Of a DNA stretch of 7,236 bases, positions 1 to 6,843 are shown piece after piece. Each line of letters opens with the position of its first letter. Within the stretch, counting starts at the first letter, position 1. The DNA comes from Clostridia bacterium (GTDB lineage Bacteria; Bacillota_A; Clostridia; Christensenellales; Borkfalkiaceae), in contig JAFTRD010000049.1 of assembly GCA_017462425.1 (NCBI GenBank), positions 1 through 7,236 of the forward strand, given 5' to 3'. The notes beneath the pieces were generated by a model that was not told the origin of the DNA, did no database searches, and saw only the letters and a program-made list of their open reading frames with translations. The translations under genes and the position numbers were made by a program.

Positions 1-1
1 G

Positions 2-517
2 CCCGTAGCGTTCGGGACTAAGTGCCGTGCGCAGATGATACGAGATATGGGCGCTATTATGTCGCCGCAGAATGCCTTTTTAACCTTTATCGGTTGCGAT
101 ACGTTGGCGTTGAGAATGGAAAGACATTCCGAAAACGCCGAAAAGGTGGCGGCATTCCTTGCAAACCATCCCAAAATTGCATGGGTAAAGCACGCATCCT
201 TGCCCGATAACCCCTATCACGCATTGGCGAAGAAATATATGCCCAAGGGACAGGGCGGCATGATGAGCTTCGGGATTGAAGGCAACGTGGAAAAATGCGC
301 TACGTTTATGGAAGCGTTAAAGCTGATTACGCAGGAAACGCACGTGGCGGACGTGAGAAGCTGCGTATTGCATCCTGCATCTACCACGCACAGACAGCTT
401 TCCGCCGAAGACATGGAAAAGGCAGGCGTACCGCAGAACCTGATCCGTCTTTCGGTAGGCATTGAAAACGCAGACGATATTATTGCCGATCTCTCTCAAG
501 CGCTGGAAAAAGTATAA
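2..517 (+). CDS. metY: O-acetylhomoserine sulfhydrylase (MetY), C-terminal part, cut by window edge
   Basis: This is the last 171 codons of a PLP-dependent enzyme of the Cys/Met metabolism family; the frame is open from base 2 to the TAA at 515-517 and the start lies outside the window. The family replaces the acetyl group of O-acetylhomoserine with sulfide or methanethiol, giving homocysteine or methionine in the cytoplasm. Visible family signatures are LRMERHSENA (about 37-46 of the visible part), PYHALAKKYMPKG, HVADVRS, HPASTTH (about 124-130) and RLSVGIEN (about 149-156), where the Arg is expected to bind the substrate carboxylate. The PLP-binding lysine would be upstream and cannot be checked. 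metA follows after 33 nt with no terminator between, so the two are probably co-transcribed. The MetY assignment over cystathionine gamma-synthase or lyase rests on the HVADVRS/HPASTTH wording and the metA neighbour. Confidence 0.93.
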   Translation, partial: PVAFGTKCRAQMIRDMGAIMSPQNAFLTFIGCDTLALRMERHSENAEKVAAFLANHPKIAWVKHASLPDNPYHALAKKYMPKGQGGMMSFGIEGNVEKCATFMEALKLITQETHVADVRSCVLHPASTTHRQLSAEDMEKAGVPQNLIRLSVGIENADDIIADLSQALEKV

Positions 518-536
518 AAAAAGAAAAAACGAACGT

Positions 537-546
537 AAGGAGGTGA
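537..546 (+). promoter_or_regulatory. Strong ribosome binding site of metA
   Basis: AAGGAGGTGA matches the anti-Shine-Dalgarno end of 16S rRNA over ten bases and lies 4 nt before the ATG at 551. It fixes the metA start and suggests efficient translation from the shared metY-metA message. Confidence 0.85.
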
Positions 547-550
547 CGGT

Positions 551-1465
551 ATGCCCATCGTCATCGATAAAGATATACCTGCCTATTCCATTTTAGGCAA
601 GGAAAAAATATTTGTAATGGAAAAGAACAGGGCGTCCACACAGGACATACGTCCCATTGAAATTGCCCTTTTAAACCTGATGCCTACCAAGGTGGAAACC
701 GAAACGCAGTTTATGCGGCTTTTATCCAACTCCCCCTTGCAGGTAAACATTACGCTGATCCATACCAAGTCTTACCGTTCTAAAAATACCGAGGCGGAGT
801 ACCTGGACAAGTTTTATAAGTCGTTTGAAGAAATAAAAAACAAGCACTTCGACGGTATGATTGTAACGGGCGCGCCCGTGGAAACCATGGATTTTTCGGA
901 CGTTGTGTACTGGGACGAGCTGAGAAGAATTTTCGATTTTACCAAGACGCACGTAACCTCTACCATCTTTATTTGCTGGGGAGCAATGGCGGCGCTGAAT
1001 TATTTTTACGGAATCCCCAAAAAAACGCTCAACGAAAAGCTGTTCGGCGTTTACGCGCACAAACGGATAAGAACAGAAACACCCGAACCTTTGATGCGTG
1101 GTATCTCCGACGAGTTTCATATGCCGCATTCCCGCCACGCCACCGTGCTGAAAAAAGACGTAGCCAAATGCCCCGAGTTGAAGGTTTTGGGTCTTTCCAA
1201 AAAGGCAGGCGCTTCAGTAATTGCCTCTTTGGACGATAAGCAAATTTTCGTTCTCGGACACATGGAGTATGACAGGGATACCTTAAAGAAGGAGTACGAG
1301 AGAGATTTGCAAAAGGGTATGAATATTAAACCGCCCTTCTGCTATTTCGCCGATAAGGAATGTACCAAGATAAATATGAACTGGTCGTCGTCGGCAAACC
1401 TGTTCTATAACAACTGGCTGAACTACAGCGTATATCAGGTTACCCCCTATCAATTTGAAGATTAA
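551..1465 (+). CDS. metA: Homoserine O-acetyltransferase (MetA family)
   Basis: This 304-residue cytoplasmic protein spans the full usual length of the MetA acyltransferase family, which activates homoserine in the first dedicated step of methionine synthesis. Its N-terminus (MPIVIDKDIPA, then IRPIEIALLNLMPTK) is typical. The catalytic Cys is C142 in FICWGAMAA, and the His/Glu pair is H237/E239 in LGHMEYD, two residues later than the positions reported for E. coli and Bacillus cereus. Position 111, in TGAPVET, is Glu. In this family Glu111 has been linked to acetyl-CoA use and Gly111 to succinyl-CoA use, so I infer that this enzyme makes O-acetylhomoserine despite its homology to succinyltransferases. 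The preceding metY, which consumes that product, supports the inference. The start is set by the strong ribosome binding site at 537-546. A terminator follows 6 nt after the stop, so metA is the last gene of the operon. Confidence 0.96.
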   Translation: MPIVIDKDIPAYSILGKEKIFVMEKNRASTQDIRPIEIALLNLMPTKVETETQFMRLLSNSPLQVNITLIHTKSYRSKNTEAEYLDKFYKSFEEIKNKHFDGMIVTGAPVETMDFSDVVYWDELRRIFDFTKTHVTSTIFICWGAMAALNYFYGIPKKTLNEKLFGVYAHKRIRTETPEPLMRGISDEFHMPHSRHATVLKKDVAKCPELKVLGLSKKAGASVIASLDDKQIFVLGHMEYDRDTLKKEYERDLQKGMNIKPPFCYFADKECTKINMNWSSSANLFYNNWLNYSVYQVTPYQFED

Positions 1466-1471
1466 CAGCAT

Positions 1472-1498
1472 AAAAGTCCCTCCTTTGAGGGACTTTTT
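1472..1498 (+). terminator. Rho-independent terminator of metY-metA, likely bidirectional
   Basis: AAAAGTCCCTC (1472-1482) and GAGGGACTTTT (1487-1497) form a perfect 11-bp stem with a 4-nt loop, followed by one more T. It lies 6 nt after the metA stop. On the minus strand the same hairpin is followed by TTTT just beyond the nitrilase-like gene, so it may end both converging transcripts. Confidence 0.9.
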
Positions 1499-1502
1499 CA
1501 TT

Positions 1503-2174
1503 TTAAAACATTTCCTTGGGTTTATAAAAGCCCCGCAGACGGGTTTCGATTAAATGGTATTCATGAACGGGTTGGGAGGAAAAATACGCAGGCGAGAGCG
1601 GCGTGGCAAAGGCGAGCTTGCCGCTGACGTCCGCTATCTGCGCATAGCCGTGTGCGCACATGCACATAGGTACGCCGTAACAAAAGGCGTTGGCACGAAG
1701 TAAAATTTGTTCTAAGCTGTCGGCTATACATTCGTACATACAGATAATTTGTTCGCTGCCGCACTGGGCAAGGCTTTTGACGAGCTCGGGAAAATATATA
1801 TCCTGCCCGACGAGTACGCCGATTTTTCCCACAGACGTTTCGTATACCCGAATGCCCGAACCGCATTTGTATTTTTCGCCGTCAAAGCCCGTGGTCATGT
1901 CGGAAATACCTAAAATTTTACCCCGTTCTGCCAGTACGGCAGATTTTCTTTTGATGCCCTTGGTATCGGTATAGCAACCGGCAATCACCGTACAATCGAA
2001 ATTGCGGGAAAAGAGCGCTACTTCTTCCAGCTCGTTACTTTCACCTCGGACTTCCTTTTCGTAATTGACCTCGCCAATTGAACCGAATGCAAGGCAATAC
2101 AGATCCGCCCGAGAAATTCGACTGCTTTTTTCAAAGTCGAAAAGTTTTCCGTCCGTCAAAAAACCGATGCGCAT
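1503..2174 (-). CDS. Nitrilase-superfamily fold protein, apparently lacking the catalytic triad
   Basis: I read a 223-residue protein starting at the ATG at 2174. A GTG at 2192 would add six residues, but GGAGGAGG (2181-2188) sits 6 nt before the ATG and would lie inside that extension. The carbon-nitrogen hydrolase pattern runs through most of the protein: an ADLYCLAF strand near 23-31, VIAGCYTDTKG near 63-73, GKILG near 85-89, then GKIGVLVGQDIYFPEL near 116-131 and an LLRANAF helix near 158-164. Active members use Glu-Lys-Cys to hydrolyse or transfer from nitriles or amides. Here the PE of the first motif reads AF, the Lys site of YRKxHL aligns with Met (ISDMTT), and the Cys of the GVLICYD motif is Gly (GVLVGQD, codon 1806-1808). 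Length is somewhat below the common 260-280. I infer a non-catalytic or repurposed member; no substrate or partner can be named. It lies between metA (tail to tail) and rex, with a promoter and terminator of its own. Confidence 0.8.
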   Translation of the reverse strand: MRIGFLTDGKLFDFEKSSRISRADLYCLAFGSIGEVNYEKEVRGESNELEEVALFSRNFDCTVIAGCYTDTKGIKRKSAVLAERGKILGISDMTTGFDGEKYKCGSGIRVYETSVGKIGVLVGQDIYFPELVKSLAQCGSEQIICMYECIADSLEQILLRANAFCYGVPMCMCAHGYAQIADVSGKLAFATPLSPAYFSSQPVHEYHLIETRLRGFYKPKEMF

Positions 2175-2198
2175 ACGCTCCCTCCTCCCCACTTCAAC

Positions 2199-2204
2199 AT
2201 TATA
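2199..2204 (-). promoter_or_regulatory. Probable -10 box of the nitrilase-like gene
   Basis: The minus strand reads TATAAT here. Transcription would begin near 2192, leaving a leader of about 18 nt that holds the GGAGGAGG ribosome binding site and supports the 2174 start. No good TTGACA lies at the right distance (ACACAA at 17 nt), so the promoter is weak or the call is partly wrong. An independent promoter is expected because rex terminates just upstream. Confidence 0.45.
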
Positions 2205-2230
2205 TTTTCACGAACTTTTTTTTGTGTATG

Positions 2231-2266
2231 AAAAAAAGCGGATACTTCAAAAAAAACATCCGCTTT
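2231..2266 (-). terminator. Rho-independent terminator of rex
   Basis: On the minus strand AAAGCGGAT (2266-2258) pairs with ATCCGCTTT (2243-2235) around a 14-nt loop, and the final Ts continue to give seven in a row (2237-2231). It begins 16 nt after the rex stop codon, so rex is probably transcribed separately from the nitrilase-like gene. Confidence 0.85.
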
Positions 2267-2282
2267 CCATTTTTTTAATCTA

Positions 2283-2945
2283 TTATTTTTTATCCAGCAT
2301 ATTGAAAAGATCCCCCGACAGCATGGCAAGCGAAGCCGCTAAGTCTTCATATCTTACAATAACGCCGTCCGGTACGTTGAGCTTGACCGAAGCAAAGTTC
2401 CAGATTGCCCGTATCCCCGCCTGCACCATACAATCGCATACCGCTTGCGCCACGCATTTCGGTACCGTGATAATGCCGATATTAACGTTACGTTGGCTTA
2501 CGAATTTATCCAGCTGATTCAAAGGCAGAACGGGCTTTTTTTCTATTTTTGTATTGATAAGCTCCTCCTTGACGTCAAAGCCGGCTACGATATTCAAACC
2601 GTAATGCTTAAACCCGTCGTAGCCGAGAAACGCCCTGCCCAAACCGCCCACGCCAACGATAATGGCGTCGGATACGTTGTCGTAGCCTAAAAACTTTTCT
2701 ATATCGGCAATGAGCCCGTTTACCTCAAACCCAAGTCGAGGACGACCCGAAACCAAAGAAACCAGCTCTAAATCCTTTCTTACCAATACGGCGGAAACTG
2801 CCATATCCTTGGCGATTGCCGCAGACGGGACGTATTCCACGCCCTTCGTTTTGGCTTCTTTAAGATACCTTAAATATGCAGGCATACGGGAAATTGTGGC
2901 TTTGGATACGCCCCCTGTGCCGTTGTTCGGAGAATGATGTACCAT
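2283..2945 (-). CDS. rex: Redox-sensing transcriptional repressor Rex
   Basis: The 220-residue product matches the Rex family, dimeric cytoplasmic repressors that leave DNA when NADH rises and typically control fermentation and respiration genes. Residues 14-75 form the winged helix-turn-helix (SKATISRMPAYLRYLKE, then VSAVLVRKDLE). Residues about 92-125 begin a Rossmann domain with the NAD(H) loop GVGGLG at 98-103 and an acidic residue D124 after strand two. The C-terminal DLAASLAMLS helix (201-210) corresponds to the domain-swap helix. The wing differs from the common YFGxFGxRGxGY form and reads LVSLVSGRPRLGFEV (61-75), so operator preference may differ from the classic site. Only the ATG at 2945 is available as a start, since an in-frame stop lies just upstream; its ribosome binding site is weak (purine-rich AAGAAGAAAG). 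The 13 residues before the first conserved segment are slightly longer than usual. The gene has its own promoter and terminator. Confidence 0.93.
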   Translation of the reverse strand: MVHHSPNNGTGGVSKATISRMPAYLRYLKEAKTKGVEYVPSAAIAKDMAVSAVLVRKDLELVSLVSGRPRLGFEVNGLIADIEKFLGYDNVSDAIIVGVGGLGRAFLGYDGFKHYGLNIVAGFDVKEELINTKIEKKPVLPLNQLDKFVSQRNVNIGIITVPKCVAQAVCDCMVQAGIRAIWNFASVKLNVPDGVIVRYEDLAASLAMLSGDLFNMLDKK

Positions 2946-2968
2946 GTTTTTCTTTCTTCTTATTTAAA

Positions 2969-2986
2969 TTGATAGTGCTTTATCGA
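2969..2986. promoter_or_regulatory. Possible Rex autoregulatory operator
   Basis: TTGATA-N6-TATCGA is an 18-bp inverted repeat with one mismatch between half-sites, the same overall size and TTG-outer layout as known Rex boxes (TTGTGA or TTGTTA half-sites). It lies immediately downstream of the rex -10 box, over the predicted start of transcription. Rex proteins commonly control their own gene. The half-sites deviate from consensus, so this is a candidate only. Confidence 0.35.
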
Positions 2987-2993
2987 TAAATAT

Positions 2994-3022
2994 ATTATAT
3001 CGGAGAAAAATAAAAAAGTCAA
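2994..3022 (-). promoter_or_regulatory. Sigma-A type promoter of rex
   Basis: On the minus strand a -35 box TTGACT (3022-3017) is followed by exactly 17 nt and then a -10 box TATAAT (2999-2994). The start would be near 2987, giving a leader of about 41 nt. The -35 box begins directly after the T-tract of the valS terminator. Confidence 0.8.
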
Positions 3023-3023
3023 T

Positions 3024-3064
3024 AAAAAATACCGCATTTTGAAGTTAAAAATGCGGTATTTTTT
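3024..3064 (-). terminator. Rho-independent terminator of valS
   Basis: A perfect 17-bp inverted repeat (3024-3040 with 3048-3064) has a 7-nt loop; its core is ATACCGCAT/ATGCGGTAT flanked by A and T runs, so it works as a terminator with six Ts on the minus strand. It starts 20 nt after the valS stop. The arms are symmetrical and could also stop plus-strand transcription. Confidence 0.9.
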
Positions 3065-3084
3065 ATAGTATCAAGAAGGAGAAA

Positions 3085-5711
3085 TTATAATTCTTTCAAC
3101 TGTTTTTCCAGTTTTTCCTTGATATCGATATATTTATCCAATTTAGCTCTTTCGTCGTCAACCAGCTTTTTAGGCGCTTTGGCAAGGAAGTTCTGGTTGG
3201 AGAGCTTGGTGCTTGCGCGCTGGATTTCAAAGATGATTTTTTCCAGTTCGCCGTTTAATCTTACACGTTCCTTCTCCACGTCCACAAGCTCGCCCAAAGG
3301 AATGTAAATTTGACAGATTTCACAGACCTGCGAAACGGTTTTTTCAGGCACGCCGGTATTTGCGTCCACGAAGATAATATCGTTTGCGCCGGCTAATTTT
3401 AAGACGCTGTTTTTGTTTGCCGTGATCAGACGCTTGCTTTCGGGCGCAATGAGATAGAGGTCTACCTTTTTGGAGGCAGGACAACCGACGTTCGCCTTGA
3501 TGTTTCTGACCGATTTAATAATTTCCATTACCCCTTCAAACGCTTTTGCCTCCTTTTTATAAGCACGCTTTGCGTTGTAACGGGGGAATTCGGCAACCAT
3601 AATGCTGCCTTCCGTGGTGGGCAGGTTGCGGTAAATTTCTTCGGTAACGAAGGGAATGAAGGGATGCAATAATTTTAACGCATTCTCCAAAACGTAGCAG
3701 AGTACGGCGATTGCGCCCAGCTTTTTGTTTTCATCCTCGCCGTAGAGCGCAGGCTTGGTAAGCTCGATGTACCAGTCGCAGAAGTCGTCCCACAGGAAGG
3801 AATATAAGCTGTCGCACGCTACGCCCAGTTCGGATTTATTGAGGTTGAGCGTAACCTCCTTGATGCAGTTTTGAAGCTTGGAGATAATCCATTTATCCGC
3901 CGCCGAAAGTTTTACGTCCTCTATTTTGGGAACTTTTTTATCCTCGGCGTTCATGATAACGAAACGGGAAGCGTTCCAGATTTTATTGATATAGTTTCTT
4001 GCTGCCTCTACCTTAGAATTGGAATAACGGGTGTCGTTGCCGGGGGCAATACCCATTAAAAGCGAATGTCTTAAAGAGTCGGCGCCGTATTTTTCAATGA
4101 CCTCTAAGGGGTCTACGCCGTTGCCGAGGGATTTGGACATTTTTCTGCCCTGCTCGTCACGCACCAGACCGTGAATGAGGACGTCGTGGAAAGGCACTTT
4201 GCCCGTATGCTCCAAGGCGGAGAAAATCATTCTGGCAACCCAGAAGAAGATGATGTCGTAGCCCGTAACCAGTACGTCGGTGGGATAGAAGTATTTAAAA
4301 TCTTCGGTATTCTCAGGGAACCCGAGCGTGGAGAACGGCCAGAGCGCAGAGGAGAACCAGGTATCGAGTACGTCCTCGTCCTGGTGCAGATTTTTACTGC
4401 CGCAAGCGGGACAAACCGTAGGATCTTCCTTTTCACAGATAACTTTACCGCAGTCCGGACAGTACCAAACGGGGATTCTGTGTCCCCACCAGAGCTGACG
4501 GGAAATACACCAATCCTTGATGTTCTCCATCCAGTTATAGTAGGTTTGGAGAAACGTTCGGGTACGAACTTGGTCTTATTTTTATTGACCGCTTCAATAG
4601 CAGGCTTTGCAAGCGGTTCCATTTTAACGAACCACTGCTTGGAAACGAGGGGTTCTACCGTGGTATGACAGCGGTAACAATGCCCTACGTTGTGCGTTAA
4701 AGGCTCTACCTTTAAGAGTAAATTCTGCGCCTGCAGATCGGCAACGATACGCTTTCTTGCTTCGTATCTGTCCAGTCCTGCGTAAACGCCGGCGTTCTCT
4801 GCCATGGTACCGTCGTCGTTCATGACACGGATCATCTCTAAATTGTGGCGTAAGCCAACTTCAAAGTCGTTGGGGTCGTGCGCCGGGGTAATTTTTACGC
4901 AGCCCGTACCCACTTCTTTATCGGCGTGATCGTCACCGACGATGGCAATTTCACGACCCACGAGAGGCAGAACGATCTTCTTGCCGATGAGGTGCATATA
5001 TCTTTCGTCCGTGGGATTGACCGCTACGGCAGTATCACCCAGCATGGTTTCGGGACGGGTGGTCGCAACGGTTAAATATTCCTCGCTATCCTTCACGGGA
5101 TATTTGATGTGCCAGAAAGAGCCTGCATCCTCCGAATATTCCACTTCCGCATCGGAGAGCGCAGTCTTACAGCAAGGACACCAGTTGATGATACGGCTGC
5201 CTTGATAAATAAGACCTTTATTGTAAAGGTTTACAAACACCTCTCTTACGGCACGGGAACAGCGCTCGTCCAGGGTAAATGCTTGACGCTCCCAGTCGCA
5301 GCTGGAGCCCATTTTACGCTGCTGTTGCATAATACGGTTGCCGTACTGTTCCTTCCAGTCCCATGCACGGCGTAAAAATTCTTCTCTGCCGAGGTCGGTT
5401 TTTTCTTTCCCCTCCTCTTTACGGATCTTTTCCACGATTTTAACCTCCGTGGCAATGGAGGCGTGGTCGCAGCCGGGAAGCCACAGAGCGGAATATCCCT
5501 GCATACGCTTAAAACGGATTAAGGTGTCCTGAAGCGTAGCGTCCATGGCGTGACCCATATGGAGCTGACCCGTAATGTTGGGCGGCGGCATAACGATTGT
5601 AAAAGGAATTTTAGCAGGGTCTATTTCCGCATGGAAATATCCCTTCTCTTCCCAATCCTTATATATTCTGTCTTCAAAATCTTTGGGGCTGTACGTCTTT
5701 TGCATATCCAT
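3085..5711 (-). CDS. valS: Valyl-tRNA synthetase, interrupted by a single-base frameshift
   Basis: Two minus-strand frames (5711 to about 4545, then on to 3085) join into one synthetase of about 875 residues, the usual size, that charges tRNA-Val with valine in the cytoplasm. The first frame has the class I signature HMGH (51-54) after PPPNITGQL, then the CP1 editing domain with [13 protein letters not shown] (from 217) and [15 protein letters not shown] (from 268). The second frame carries [13 protein letters not shown], a Cys-pair segment CPDCG/CPACG that, with GHCYRC at 343-348, suggests zinc binding, then KMSKS (about 524-528), the anticodon-binding DFCDWYIE (about 643-650) and the C-terminal coiled-coil tRNA arm (last 65 or so). 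Frames switch after TCC AAA (S388 K389): adding one A restores K-T-Y-Y-N-W-M-E-N. The ATG at 4530 has no ribosome binding site, so separate translation of the second part is unlikely. I chose 5711 because AAAGGCGG lies about 10 nt upstream, whereas the ATG at 5705 is too distant. Since valS is normally essential, a sequencing or assembly error is likeliest; true decay with a second copy elsewhere is possible. Confidence 0.93.
4540..4552 (-). other. Frameshift site in valS (one base missing in an A run)
   Basis: The minus strand reads TTC TCC AAA CCT ACT, giving F-S-K-P-T; with four As instead of three it reads TTC TCC AAA ACC TAC, giving the family-typical F-S-K-T-Y. The run is plus-strand TTT at 4545-4547. 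The downstream frame is conserved ValRS to its end, so this is the only lesion seen. Confidence 0.9.
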
Positions 5712-5752
5712 ACCGATAAAACCGCCTTTTCTAAAAAAATCAATACTTTTTT

Positions 5753-5781
5753 ATTATAGGACATTTTTTTGGTTATGTCAA
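5753..5781 (-). promoter_or_regulatory. Perfect-consensus sigma-A promoter of valS
   Basis: On the minus strand TTGACA (5781-5776) is followed by 17 nt and TATAAT (5758-5753), matching the full housekeeping consensus. Transcription would start near 5746, leaving a leader of about 35 nt. This leaves no room for a T-box leader, the control often found on synthetase genes in this phylum. Confidence 0.85.
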
Positions 5782-5803
5782 TTATTCCGCCCACTTCATA
5801 CAA

Positions 5804-5809
5804 TATAAT
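5804..5809 (+). promoter_or_regulatory. Probable -10 box of the solute-binding protein operon
   Basis: TATAAT lies 28 nt before the ATG at 5838. At 17 nt upstream the -35 position reads ATTATT, a poor match, so the promoter may need an activator or be weak. The region overlaps the back-to-back valS promoter segment. No TPP riboswitch or other structured leader fits in the short 5' end. Confidence 0.5.
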
Positions 5810-5837
5810 ATTACTAAAAATTTTTACGGAGTAAAAC

Positions 5838-6842
5838 ATGAAAAAAATTTTTTCCATTATTCTAAGTATGCTTTTGATACTTCTTCCCCTTTCTGCCTGT
5901 AACAAAACAGACGACGAGTTGAAAACGGTGAAGGTAAACGAGGTTACCCATTCCATTTTCTACGCACCGATGTACCTTGCTGATTCGATGGGTTTCTTTA
6001 AAGAAGAAGGCATTAAAATAGAACTCACCAACGGCGGCGGCGCAGATAAAGTAATGTCCGCCGTGCTTTCAGGGGAGGCGGATATCGGTTTTTGCGGACC
6101 TGAAGCGGCGCTGTACGTATTAGCCGGAGGCTCTACCGACGTACCCACCGTATTCGGACAGCTCACCAAACGTGACGGCTCCTTCCTCGTTTCCCGTGTA
6201 AACGAACCCGATTTTAAATGGACCGATTTAGCCGGGAAAGAAATTTTAGCCGGACGTAAGGGCGGCGTGCCGGCTATGACCTTTGAATACGCATTGAACC
6301 AAAGCGGTTTATACGACGGCACGGACGTTACCTTGAACTTTGACGTTGCGTTTAACTTAATGACCGCCGCCTTTGAGGCAGGGACTGCCGATTACTGCAC
6401 GATGTTCGAGCCCACTGCATCCGAATATCAGGCAGCAGGCAAGGGATATATCGTGGCTTCGGTGGGCGAGGAGTCCGGCGAAGTGCCCTATACCTGTTAC
6501 ATGGCGAAAAGCTCCTGGCTGAAGGAAAATAAAGATACCGCCAAGGGATTTTTACGAGCCATGACCAAGGCGATTAAGTTCGTACAGGAAAATTCCGCAG
6601 AAAGCGTTGCGCCTTACTTAAAAGCTGCGTTCGATTCGACGAGCGAGGCGTCCATTATCACTTCTATCAATAGCTATAAGAAAATAGATTCGTGGGTGAG
6701 CAATATGGCAATGACCCAGGATGCTTTTAACCGCTTGCAGGATATTATAGCCAATGCGGGCGAACTGCCCAAGCGGGTAGAATTTAATAAGCTGGTGGAT
6801 AACAGCTACGCCCAAGAAGTGTACGAAGAAATTTATAAATAG
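5838..6842 (+). CDS. ABC importer solute-binding lipoprotein, NMT1/SsuA/ThiY-like
   Basis: The 334-residue product begins with a lipoprotein signal: MKK, a hydrophobic stretch (4-18) and lipobox LSAC with the lipidated Cys at 21, followed by a polar linker. It should be anchored outside the cell membrane and deliver a small molecule to an ABC permease. The mature part fits the NMT1/THI5-like type II binding-protein fold: FYAPMYLADSMGFFKEEGIKIEL, then VMSAVLSGEADIGFCGPEAA, a GKEILAGRKGGVPAMTFEYAL segment and a later EAGTADYCTMFEPTA segment. This family includes binders of sulfonates, taurine, nitrate-like compounds and thiamine pyrimidine precursors. Nothing here singles out one ligand; a nearby thiamine, sulfur or riboswitch cue is lacking. 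GGAG (5828-5831) sits 6 nt before the start. The ATPase gene follows after 40 nt, with a hairpin between. Confidence 0.92.
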   Translation: MKKIFSIILSMLLILLPLSACNKTDDELKTVKVNEVTHSIFYAPMYLADSMGFFKEEGIKIELTNGGGADKVMSAVLSGEADIGFCGPEAALYVLAGGSTDVPTVFGQLTKRDGSFLVSRVNEPDFKWTDLAGKEILAGRKGGVPAMTFEYALNQSGLYDGTDVTLNFDVAFNLMTAAFEAGTADYCTMFEPTASEYQAAGKGYIVASVGEESGEVPYTCYMAKSSWLKENKDTAKGFLRAMTKAIKFVQENSAESVAPYLKAAFDSTSEASIITSINSYKKIDSWVSNMAMTQDAFNRLQDIIANAGELPKRVEFNKLVDNSYAQEVYEEIYK

Positions 6843-6843
6843 G

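Noticed and set aside
722..1138. Minus-strand open frame of 138 codons opposite metA
   Set aside because: It lies wholly inside the clear metA gene, shows no family motif, and is explained as an antisense shadow.
2175..2192. GTG start at 2192 for the nitrilase-like gene
   Set aside because: It would place the only good ribosome binding site inside the coding region and the predicted transcription start at the first codon; the ATG at 2174 fits both signals.
2065..2517. Plus-strand open frame of 150 codons across the rex 3' end and its terminator
   Set aside because: It runs antisense through two real genes and a terminator, has no ribosome binding site that I can see and has low-complexity composition.
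4227..4544. Continuation of the first valS frame past the frameshift to a stop at 4227
   Set aside because: The sequence after S388 K389 in this frame is low-sense Ser/Arg/Thr-rich protein, while the other frame is conserved ValRS. It is only the out-of-frame tail.
4540..4552. Programmed -1 ribosomal frameshift as the reason for the valS split
   Set aside because: A -1 slip after AAA would restore the frame, but TCC-AAA is not a slippery heptamer (tRNAs would not re-pair on TTC-CAA), and I see no stimulatory Shine-Dalgarno or hairpin there. valS is not known to use this.
4171..4668. Plus-strand open frame of 165 codons opposite valS
   Set aside because: It is antisense to conserved ValRS sequence with no recognisable motif.
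5802..5812. AATATAATATT palindrome at the lipoprotein promoter as an operator
   Set aside because: It is an AT-only palindrome built around a TATAAT box and is expected by chance in such AT-rich intergenic DNA.
5782..5837. Thiamine (TPP) riboswitch in front of the NMT1/ThiY-like gene
   Set aside because: The leader after the predicted start is only about 20 nt and has none of the conserved TPP-aptamer motifs such as CUGAGA.
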